Assembly: GCF_001949145.1 (NCBI RefSeq)
Contig: NW_019091457.1
Coordinates: forward strand, 126,001-175,749
Source of the DNA: Acanthaster planci
Lineage: Eukaryota; Echinodermata; Asteroidea; Valvatida; Acanthasteridae
DNA: 49,749 nucleotides
Direction of reading: 5' to 3'
In this document: piece after piece, positions 12,701 through 22,800 of the stretch
How positions within the stretch are numbered: the first letter of the stretch is position 1
Layout: every line of letters begins with the position of its first letter
Made by a program: the position numbers and the translations under genes
The notes under the pieces: model-generated
The model's input: the letters and a program-made list of their open reading frames with translations, nothing else
What the model was told of the DNA's origin: nothing
Database searches by the model: none

Positions 12701-15700
12701 CGTGGGAATGGAAGGACAAATGTAGGCATACAGAGATCAGGGCCGGCCTATAGTGGAGCAGATTTTGCCCGAGTGGTATTTGTTGCCAATATGCTGCAAA
12801 TGTTTATTTGACGTTAATTTGAAGGCCTGTGATCCATCTCATGGAATACCTCTACAAATCAAGGCCAAATATATCTGGGTTGAGTTCATACACAAGTATG
12901 AAGATTAAAGTATCCTCGTGGCTTCCGATGTACACATTCAAATCTGGGTTACCCTTGTGTACATGTACTTTTGTTTTTTTGGTTTTGTTTCTCTTAGTGA
13001 TGGTTTTCATTTTCTATTTTTTTTGGGGGGGGGAGAGTAGGAGAGATATAATTTCCTTCTCTTTTTAGACAGCATACAAATTTAGATCACAATAAAAACA
13101 AGTCCAGAGATCCCAGGATCTGAACTTCAAGCCTATGACTGGGAACTAAATGCACAAGTTATTTCCTCCCCTACGCAACACTCTGAAACAAACCCAAGCA
13201 CAATCCAATGGGTGTCGCTGAGGCTGAGCGTTCAGTTTGCGCTGCGGTTCTGAAAAAGGAAAAGTACAAAAACCACAGGTTTTTCCCCCCGAGACAAAAT
13301 GGAGGAACAATCCGAAAATCAAGACACAAGAACAGAGAGCTGAGAAGTGACTCGCTAACCTTTCTTTTACCTTCAGAAATCTGGGTTTTATCAAGAGATT
13401 GCTTGAAAACCCTACCCCATGCAATGTGCTTCATGCAAGGGACAGCAACGGCATCCCACTACATGTATACGGTTAAACCTTTTTCTCTTAAGATTGCGCA
13501 CTTTTTGTCCAAACAACGCAGAGAACATTTAAAATTTAAATCATGATTTTGTTTTTGGAAACAATGGTATTAGTTTTGTTCCATTATGTTGTAATTTTTC
13601 CCCTTTCTGTGAAACTGAAAAAAAAAAATTTCAATCTCCACAATGCAACACCAACTACAGATCTCTAGCACACAATACTCTCTCCAAATCAAAGGTACCA
13701 GATTAGAATGTGTGGGTCAGTAACATGTCCCCCGTATTCTTGCCGCGCTAGGCAGGGCCAAAGCTAAGTTTGCCGATTTGCTCCTCTCTGCAAAAAGAAG
13801 AAACTCAGAACACAAACAAAAAACCAAAAGAGAAAAAGGAACTGTAAAAACTGTCGGTTCGGATTACGGGAAAATGTGGAAGCTGTAATACAAAAAAGTT
13901 TGTTAGGAAAAGTCTGAGTTAACATACACAAGTTTGTAGTACATGGTAACATTTATAATTCTTATTTTGAGTATTCCATTTCAAAGTTCACACCCTTTGT
14001 TTACAGTATACCCTCACTTTTATTGTTAAAATTTGTCACAATTGTTTTCATCCCCTACTTTAAGCAACAAAGTCAGCAATACCGGGCTTTCCTCAGAGCA
14101 GAACTTGCACAATTGTCAAAAAGCCTGAATTCAAATATGCATTGTCGAGCAGAGAGGCCAAGTGTCCAGGGCAAGACACGGGTCTATCCCTACAAAAGGC
14201 TTCTGCATGCCATTCAGAAAGAGTACCTGAAAACTATTAGGGGAGCTGTTATGGTTTTGTCACGGATGCGTATCAACAATCTCTTGACAGTACACAGGGT
14301 TTTTTTCCCCCCCCCAAACAAAAAATCCCACAAAATGTTTAATTGCGGACTCTAAAAATGGAAACACGGCTTTCCAACTTGACCATTCCACGAAAAATCC
14401 AACAAAATGAGACACACCGCTTTGCAATTTTTGATGGACTCACAAATGTCCAGTCTCAGTGCTGCCACTTATTGACGTTGCAATTTTTGTCTCACTTTGA
14501 GGAAAAAAACAAGCTAAAGGGTTACCCCTCCCCCGCCTTTTTTCGTGAGGGGGGGAAGGTTTTCCAATTTTTCCAACAATGGAACCGAAGCTACAGGAAA
14601 TCATAATATGCACCCAAGCGCTGACATTGTGCAAGTTGAGCAAGTTGGGAAGGCCCTTGGACATTTGGATCCTACCTTCAGGGATTGTGGCACTGGCCGC
14701 TCCAGCTTCTACTTTGATCTTCTTGGGTGAGGGCTCACCTGTCCCCACATTCTATGCAAAGGGAGATAAGTAACCATAGTCTCACTTTCAGTTAGCTTTT
14801 TTTACCCCTCCCTGATGATGCAAAGCCCTTCCTTTCCGAATATACTGATAAAAGTATCTGGGACTAATTGGATTAAGTTGACCACATTTTGTGTTTTCAT
14901 TGAAGACAAGTCCATAAGCCTTATCGCAAATACCGCATGGGTGATTTTGCACAATGGGAGAAAGGCACTGTGGCAGGGTTTTCAAGAGAAGTTTTCAAAT
15001 GCTCCCTACTGCATCACAAATAACATCATTGGAAACGCTGCTTCAAATGGAGGATTTCAGACTTTGTTTGAAGAAAATCAGACTTTCCATTCTGAAGATT
15101 TTTTAATATAATTCATGACATATTATTTCAAGTGAATACATGTTGTGAATACTTCATTAGTATGGTAAAATGTGGGCATACTACATGTACAATCACCAAC
15201 AACCAGCTGAACTTCGTAATGGTACATGCAATTTGAAATTCACGCCCCCCCTTTCCAAAGAAAAGTTGTTACCATGGATGGCAGAATTTGATGATGCCGC
15301 TCAGAACACGCCATTTTAAAATGGGTGTAGGCACAACTTTCGTTTAAAAAATCACTTAAACTCAAAAAGAAAATTAAAGAATAAATATTACTTGCAAAAT
15401 TAAAAGCCAAATGAACAGAAAATACAAGACTGATGTGATGAAATATATCACTTAAATGTTCTTTTGTCCCCATTTTGGCAAACCTTGACCGATTTTTTGT
15501 TTGACCCCTCTAAATGTGGGCTATTAACCCCCCTTTCATGCCCTGTATTTTCACAATGGTACGACCTTCGCAACCCTACATCCGCTTAGGCAAAGGCGAG
15601 CCGTGCGGAACTTGTCTTGATAAAAACCGGGGCCAATCGCCCACGTGCGTGGAGACCCAAAATTTCCTGACTTTTTCGCCTTTTCTTACTCCATAACTCT

Positions 15701-16754
15701 TATAACTCAATATTATGCAGACTCCATAAAGACTAATGAAAGCCATGTTTGATTCAATATTTCGTTCTTTATTCAGAAGAAGATTCCTGAAGATGTTCTG
15801 AATAAAGAACGAAATATTGAATCAAACATGGCTTTCATAACTCTTATGTTGATTGTATTAAATTAGAACTTTCAGGGATGAGATACTCAGTAAAAATATG
15901 TAAGATATATACTGTATTGTATGTTTGAGATCAATTTTTGTAAATACCCTGTCAAGAAGTGCCAAACGCAAGTCGTCCGAACAAATTTGTAACATCACTG
16001 AAATGCCTGATTGTGGGAAGAAAAAGGGATAATATTTGCTCCTTTTTCCCTAACACAATGCCTTTCTACTACCATTGTAAAAAATCACCTATGCAGTATA
16101 AGCAAGACTTATTAAGCTTGAAAAAACACAGAACATGCAGACACTGTCTCATGAAAAGTTGTTCGGGGAAGAATGTGGCATCCGGCTACCCCCAGAGCTG
16201 TGGGAACGGAGCGGACGTTGGACCCCACAGTTCTGGGGGTAGCATCCAGTCTCAACTTTTTATCAGTTTTGAGTTAGGCCCTATGCTTTCAGTCAGTCAT
16301 TGAGATTCAAACGCCAAAAGCTTGGACTGAAAATTATTTCAAAATCTAATTTTCTTAGAAAATACTTGAAATGCACTACACTCTCCTCAGGCTTTGTACA
16401 AAACCAACAAAGCAAAGTAAGGATGCAGCAGTCTTTCCAAGCCTCACTTCAATGCAAAGGCCAAATTAAGCGCCAGCTGAATTCTGAACTAGTGTAGTAA
16501 TCCCAATGGCAATGCATACCGTGCAATGATGCACGCACAAACCACAATGCACCATCAACAAAGGTCAACAAAATCATAAAAATGGCCGCTGCTCGGCCAG
16601 CGTAGCATATCTGAAAAGCCAGCTTAATGGTATTTCCTTCGATTCACTGGATAGAATACTTCACTGGTTGAATGAAACGCGACAAGTATATATTTACCTC
16701 TTTAAAATCACCATTTGCAGCAGCTTCTAAGAGTTCCATCGCACTTGCCATCAT
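3702..16754 (-). CDS. PUF60: PUF60, poly(U)-binding splicing factor (complete, 12 coding exons)
   Basis: PUF60 (half pint in Drosophila) is a nuclear factor that binds pyrimidine tracts with U2AF and helps U2 snRNP recognise 3' splice sites. Coding exons in transcript order: 16754-16698, 14751-14676, 9843-9632, 8621-8349, 7803-7676, 7267-7199, 7063-6961, 6435-6334, 5823-5649, 5108-4804, 4539-4350, 3811-3702. They total 1800 nt, 599 residues; human is about 559. All junctions are GT-AG and in phase. RRM1 is near residues 135-212 (RNP2 VYVGSI, RNP1 KGFAFVEY). RRM2 is near 232-309 (IYVASI, KGYAFIEY). An alanine-rich linker covers about 327-475. The C-terminal UHM starts at [10 protein letters not shown] (501) and ends SDLSG; its ligand-binding R-x-F motif is RWF (575-577). 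The family signature [20 protein letters not shown] precedes RRM1. Confidence 0.95.
9844..14675 (-). other. PUF60 intron 2
   Basis: This 4.8-kb intron contains no supported exon. It holds a purine-rich tract (about 10585-10665), a short block shared with 18834-18881 (11752-11799), and homopolymer runs. Open frames here are short and featureless. Confidence 0.7.
11752..11799. repeat. Dispersed repeat fragment shared with 18834-18881
   Basis: About 48 bp, including GCATCTGTCACAGTTCACTT, is nearly identical to 18834-18881. CACAAGTCC motifs just upstream (11693-11720) echo the flanks of the second copy. It is probably a remnant of the inverted-repeat element described at 18765-18964. Confidence 0.65.
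14676..14751 (-). CDS. PUF60: PUF60 second coding exon with nuclear-localisation-like motif
   Basis: The acceptor CCCTTTGCATAG/AATGTG and donor CTGAAG/GTAGGA bracket 25 codons plus one base. The peptide contains [13 protein letters not shown], whose PKKIKVE resembles a classical monopartite nuclear localisation signal. The phase-1 end joins exactly to the 2-base start of the exon at 9843, giving PE-V-TRSPSP. The next exon carries the unmistakable PUF60 signature, so this exon is well supported. Confidence 0.8.
15736..15838. repeat. Perfect 43-bp inverted repeat
   Basis: Arms 15736-15778 and 15796-15838 are perfectly complementary over 43 bp, separated by a 17-base loop containing TTCCTGAAGATG. 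The arm contains TTCAATATTTCGTTCTTTAT. The perfect match means either recent insertion or gene conversion between arms. It lies in PUF60 intron 1 and would form a long hairpin in the pre-mRNA. Confidence 0.9.
16185..16243. repeat. Hairpin element (copy 1)
   Basis: Arms starting GCTACCCCCAGAGCTGTGGG (16185-16204) and ending at 16243 pair with one mismatch around a 19-base loop. The loop and right arm (GGAGCGGACGTTGGACCCCA) recur at 42262-42302, so this is a dispersed element rather than chance. Confidence 0.75.
16698..16754 (-). CDS. PUF60: PUF60 putative first coding exon
   Basis: This exon encodes [19 protein letters not shown] and ends at a GAG/GTAAAT donor in phase 0. That fits the phase-0 acceptor of the next exon at 14751. 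Two adjacent ATGs (754-752 and 751-749) are possible starts; the second has A at -3 and G at +4. The N-terminus of PUF60 is poorly conserved, so assignment rests on splice phase, strand, and the absence of another gene between here and XPO7. The sequence also vaguely resembles the start of an ankyrin repeat, so a separate unrelated exon cannot be ruled out. Confidence 0.6.
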
Positions 16755-19700
16755 GGTTTTTGAAGGGCAACAATCCTTTCCAAGTCGGACATACGGCGTC
16801 GTCCTCTTAATTATGCACGTAAGTACGCTGGAACCCCCTGGTTGCCGTTTATTACATTACGTGCAATTTGCGGTATGCGCCGGGCACCAGTCATTTTGAG
16901 AAGCCGCAGCATGGCAATGTAAAAATAACCCCAAACAGCGACGGGGATCCAGATTAAAATACCCCGATCGGTGATCCTATGGAGAAGGGACAATAGTTAC
17001 CCTGCGGGTAGTGTCCTGAGATGGGGGCCCACACCGAAACGACAACACTCTTTAAACAAGACAGGAAGTACAGAGAAACATAAATATGCACAACAGTATG
17101 ATGTACTGTATTCTTTTTACATGTTTATTACCAAAAAAAAAATCTGTTTACACATTTAGCATGATACAAACAACTAATAAGATGAAAACACTGCCAGAGA
17201 AAAGCATGATTCAGCCAAGTGCTTCCATAACCTATTTTTATTTTGATTGTTCTAACCCAAGGTTCGATGACAACCCCCAAAACCTGCAATGAAGCACTTC
17301 AGATTTACCAAACAGAAAAAAAATAGACTTGAGGAAATAAGCAACCAAACATCCAGGGAACCCCCCAAAATGGCCAAATATTAATATCAAATTGAACAGA
17401 ACAAAAAGTTGGTAACCAAAGTATATCCCACAAAACAAAAACCTGTCAACGTCACCCAATGCTTTCATAAAAAAAAAATTATCTTTGGATATTTATGTCT
17501 ATTTTTCAAGCCACAAAAGGCTGAAATCCTTCCTCTTTTTATAACAATTCTTTACATTATTTACAATCATGCATTCCAAGATTGTTTCCAGTAATTTTAT
17601 TTTTTAATTCAATTTGATGACAAATTGAGATCACTTATTTCAACCACATACTGCCTACATTGTGTCTGGCAACACGGCTTCGATTGCAGTCCTAATATTC
17701 AGAATGGCTAAATTTGTATTACTCCATTTCATGGACTTCCATCTAATATACACAGCCCTCATTGGTACCTCGGGGGGGGGAGGTCCAATGGCAGCTTCCC
17801 CCACCCCATCCCCTTTGTGTGTGTGTGTGGCGGGGGGAGGGGGGTTTAATGTTGAAAAATAAAGAGAGGCAATCTCCCCTTGGTAGTCCTATGCCAAAAT
17901 TTCTCTCTCAACCCTTATCTTCCTAATTTAGTGCAAAAGTTTGTACATCCCAATGAGCTCTGGCTTAATTACTAGTAAAAACCACAGTTTGGTTGGTAAA
18001 TATAAACGATTTTTAAGAAAGCATATTCTTCACCTTCATCAAAGTAAACCCGTCTCTTGTAAATACCAAGTTGTTGCTGTTTCACCTTGATCTGTGCGCT
18101 GTCTCGAGATAACTTCACTTTTAATAACCCTCACTCCCTTTGCAGTTTCTGATCTTTCTTACTCTTTTAACAGTTGACACTCTGCAGAAGTGAACTGCCA
18201 AAGTTCAAGTGAACAACTGTGAAGTCTACCAAAAAATACTTCAAAATACAGGAAAGGATTTGAACAGATTTGCAGTGGCATGGGCAAAGCCCCTCTGCCA
18301 TTTGTCAGCCATATTAATTCCAAGACGACATTAAATGAGAGAGATTAGGTGGTTTCACCAACGACGACAACTACATGTAGCAACCTCCCCCCCTTGTACC
18401 AACAATAAATTTCCCATCCGTCCCCCCACCCCAAGCAAAACATCCTAGATCCACTCCTGAAGACTGAGAGTAATTAACAAGTGCAATAGAGTCGCCCAAG
18501 CTTCACTGCCCACATTTACCGCTCTCCACCATTTCCCTTTTCTCACAGAAAAACTGCATCAAAGCACCTCTCCAGCATTAAACTTTTACACCATACCAAA
18601 TTAATGACTTATTTCAAATTTTTAGCCTCTACACTGAACCAAAACAACACTTCCTTGTAAACCCGACATTGTTGACGGTCGAAACAATGGAAAAATTGAG
18701 GAACACGACCTGTGAAGCTCAAGGCGCATCTACAAACAAACATTTTTGCAGGAGGGCGGGGGGGCAGAGTTGTAGATCTTCAGTCACGAGTCAGTCCACA
18801 AGTCAACTCACAAGTCAGGGTGGAACAAAAGAGATGAACAATAACAAAGGAATGCCTCTGTCACAGTTCATTTGAATAGCTTTCGAGATGACTTGTGGCT
18901 GAATGACTTGTGACTGACTTGTGGTAACTTGCAGTGACTTGTGACTGACTCGATTACAACTCTGGTTGGGGGGGGTGTGGACTTGTTTTAAGGGGGTAAC
19001 CTTTCATTGTCTTTCTGAGGATTGAGGACACATACTTTCAATGAAGAATGACATCAAAAACTTTTAATAACTGAATTTGCTGGCCTTTCCGGTGGTTGTG
19101 CTTACGCCTTGAGGAAAAAAATCCAAGACAGAGACAACTCAATCATTAGAGAATTATTGCAGTGAAAAAGAAGATGCTGATTAGTTCCAGGTGCCAACAC
19201 TCATGGGGAACATGACTTGGGCAAAAGTGTTGGGAATGAGATTTCTAGCAGAAAAGGTCGACGACTGTTGGGAGATCACAGAATGAGACAAATATGAGAA
19301 CAGTTGTAAAATTTACTTGACGAAGTAAAATTCAGGCTTCCTTCATTAATTGCATGCATTTAGTGCATTCTTTTAACTTTAATTCCCCAATTGGAAAAAT
19401 ATATTTCATGAAAAAAAAACAACAGTTCTGCAAATTAGGCAAATTTTGCACACTACATTTTGAAAAAGTGAGAGATCCATCAAGTAAGATATCTGAAACT
19501 AAAACCCTTCCACAACTTGTTCTCTTGAACTGACAGAAAAATTGGATTCAATGCCAAATTAGGCTGGGAGTGTATAACAAAAAAGTGCCGATCCTGCTAC
19601 ATTAGTTATGAATAAATTCCATTTGGTTCGGAGTTGTATGGAAAGGTGGGTGCCCAGAAGATCTTGCCAATCGCGAGAGCTTCCCTACTGCTCTAAAGAC

Positions 19701-19882
19701 ATTAAGTTTGAAGATGCCCCATCGGCAGTCATGAAAAGACTGGCACCAAGTCAAAAAAGAGACTTCTTAGACATTGACTAAGTTGTTCATGAGGTTGCAG
19801 ATATGTCCACAGCTTTGCAGCTGCTGAACGCCGACCACAATCTACTCTGTACAGTTTATGTTACAAAACTCAGGACGCAGGG
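16755..19882. other. XPO7 3' UTR and XPO7-PUF60 intergenic region
   Basis: About 3.1 kb lies between the XPO7 stop and the PUF60 start codon, both on minus. The PUF60 promoter should lie near 16760-17000. Minus-strand AATAAA occurs near 17124 and at 17596-17601, but neither is compelling as the XPO7 polyadenylation site. An inverted-repeat element sits at 18765-18964. No protein-coding exon is supported. Confidence 0.5.
18765..18964. repeat. Inverted-repeat element with CACAAGTC arms
   Basis: The left end begins CAGAGTTGTAGATC and the right end is the reverse complement of CAGAGTTGTAATCG. Both arms carry several copies of CACAAGTC/GACTTGTG in opposite orientation around a core shared with 11752-11799. 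The layout fits a non-autonomous DNA transposon (MITE) whose subterminal regions hold short repeats. Confidence 0.7.
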
Positions 19883-22800
19883 CTAGCTCATCATGTCGGC
19901 GCTGTTCAGCGAGGATACCACTGAGGAAGAGTTGTTTGTGGTCTTGAGGGAGTCGTTGACGTCACGACGGAACACCGACAGGTTCTGAGTAAATCTGAAA
20001 AATGAAATGACAGAAACATCACAGACTGGAAAGCAACAAGTGGAATCTCTCTCTAAAGTCACAGTGCACACACATACATGGAGATGTAGTTCTGATGAGA
20101 GATCGAAACCGGAAACGGTCAGCAGCAGGCTGAGAGGCCTCAGTGATGGTTAGTCCAGTAATCATTTTGATGTCCTCAAGCCAGATTGCTGCAGGTCTTC
20201 CGCTCAACCATTCCTTGGATGGTTGGTTTCTGACGGCAGTGGTGTCTGGTGGCATGGCCAAAGTACGTCAATTTTTCTGACCGCAATAGCAAGCCGAAGT
20301 GGATTATGCAGCAGTAATGGGTTGGTTCATTTTTGCTTAGCCAAAAACCAACTAATTTTTGCTCAGCAAATATTTTCAACGCTTGATACATTTCTGTCAC
20401 TGGCAACTCTACCAAAGCAGACACACTGACTGTTTTTTGCTTTGTTTGGCTTTACCTGTCTCTGTTCTTCGATCTGAGGTTTGCTTCGATGCCATCCATG
20501 AGGTTCTTGAAGCACAACCGCATGTCTTCTTGCTTCTCGACAGGCTGCGAGCTGATGATGCTCTCTCTGAGCTCCGTGAAATACTACGAGCGGAACAAAA
20601 ACAAACAATTTTTTTTTTAATTGCTTTCACTGGATGAACGTAGAGTGAGACATTCAAAGACAATTTCAAGAACGAGACACGATTTTGTGTCTAAGGACAA
20701 GAAATGTTACCAAAGAGTGGTTTTTTCCCCCTCAGAATGAGACAAGTTACGATGCCCAGACCAAATTCTTCAAAATGTGTTTCTGTTTGGTGGAGGGTCT
20801 AAATTTTAGGGTTTTCTTCCAAGATTACTCTCTCCGTAAATTCCTGTCCCAGTTGTTTTCGTTTTAGTTCAGAATCAGTTAAACAAGAACAAAAGACTCT
20901 TGATTTTAATTCACATTCACTAGTAAGCAGGTCGTGAGTTCAAGTCGCACTCCAGTTAGCTCCTGAATTTTTTCATAACCTTTTGGACAAGCGCTGAGTA
21001 TACAGTGTTTTTGAATATAAGTCGGTGTAAGGGCAAATCCTATGATTAATATCGACATCTCCCTGACACAAAGCACATCTTGAAAAAACTCACATCTTCA
21101 TTAAGCAAAATTAGGCCCAGAAGTGGTCTTGACATTGACCACTGGTTGCGACAATCCTCAAACATGATAATATTCAGCACAGTCGATAGCATCTGCAAAT
21201 AAGAATCCAATAATAATGACAATAATAACTTACTCATTTCTAAAGTGCAAATTTCAAACAGATATGTTCAAATGCACTGTACAATGAAGACTTTAAACAT
21301 GGTCGAGCGAATGGCATACGAGGGCACCTCTGGCAACCACCAATCGAACCGGGCTGCAGCGGTGAAAGACGAGGAAAGAACTACTTTGCCAACCCAACTC
21401 CCCAATTCAAGATGAAGCGCCAGGAGAAGGTAGGTCAATGTACCTGTAGTCACATGGATGCCAGGCCATCCTTTGGACAGATTTGGGTGGAAGATTTTGG
21501 GGGCATGGGTAAAAATCACACATCCAGACAGAAATTGCTAAAGTGAGTGAAGCCTGAACCAGCCTTTGGACTGGTCAACACGAAAAACCTCCATCGTCCA
21601 ATCAGTGACCAGAGGCTAGATTGACCAATGATTAAAATAGCTGAAAAAAAAGCTGAAATAGCATAAGGAAGCTGAAATGGGGGAATCTCCTATACTTTTG
21701 TGCATAGCCAGTGAGGAAATAAAAGCTGAAATCCAAAACCAAAACAGTTGAAACCAGCTAAAAATCTGAGAAATCTCACCCTTGAGTGACACTGATCAAA
21801 TGCTGGGGTCAAGACTTATCAAACTACAAACTAGTAGATGTCACCATTAAACCTGTAGACATGCAAGTCATGCTGATCGGGGTGCAATTGAATGGACGAA
21901 AGCAACACAAAGACATCAAACCATTTAAGGGCCGGATTAAAGCTGGAATAACGTTTGCCACAGGCTACGAGACAAAGCAGCAACGTATTTAGTGCAGAGA
22001 ATTCCAACTTGAAACAGCACTAAGAAGAGAGCATCAGTATGCCATTCACATTTACCCAATCCCCCCAAAACGCCTTCTCTTGAATCGCATTCTTCGCTTT
22101 GCGAATATGTCTCTGGCACAGATCGGAGATCCCACAATTCTGGTTTTCGTGACCAAAAATCTCGACAAAACATCTGTCTCTGTTTGCACCTGTTGAAGTA
22201 TTGCTGCTGGCACCACCATGATAGTTGGAAAGTTGTCCTTCTCCTTCTTGGCCTTCTTGCTGGCTGATTTCGATATCCTCTTGAAGAGGTACGTCACAAT
22301 GGAGTCGAGGGTAGCACAGCAGCCTGTACACACCACCGTGTCTGCGGCAAAGGGAGAAAACGAACCCATCTTACCCACACTATCCTGTCAATTGTCTTAA
22401 ACAGCCGCTCGCTTGTAGTTATGGCTATAATTGAAATCCTGTCCAAGATGTCACCTCGACAAATTATAAAACATGAACTAGGTGCCAAATTTATTGGAAC
22501 TCATCTGGACATTTTTACAATTTGATTTTTCACTCTGCTTCTCAATCCAAGCGATGAACCAAAATTTTCCACGCAATTTCATTTGTTCACTTGGTGTGCC
22601 AAGAAAATGGTCTGTCCTGTTTTTTCGCAACGCACCTCGTTACTAGACAAAGTCCCACAACGGAACTGTTCGCATCTGAGTTGAAAAAACGCAAAGTGAA
22701 AGGTCAACAGAACAATGGCTCATGGACTGTTTTTCTGACCCTACACCTGAGTCGGATGTTAAGCGCTGTTGGGACTTATCCCTCGTGTTCTACATTGCCA

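Larger units (their letters stand above)
14752..16697 (-). other. PUF60 intron 1
   Basis: About 1.9 kb of A+T-rich intron. It contains two strong hairpins, a perfect 43-bp one at 15736-15838 and a 20-bp one at 16185-16243. No further exon is seen. Confidence 0.6.

Noticed and set aside
14515-14570. G/C-rich homopolymer tracts as promoter for PUF60
   Set aside because: The tract lies downstream of the second coding exon in transcript terms, and similar C-runs are scattered all over the window.
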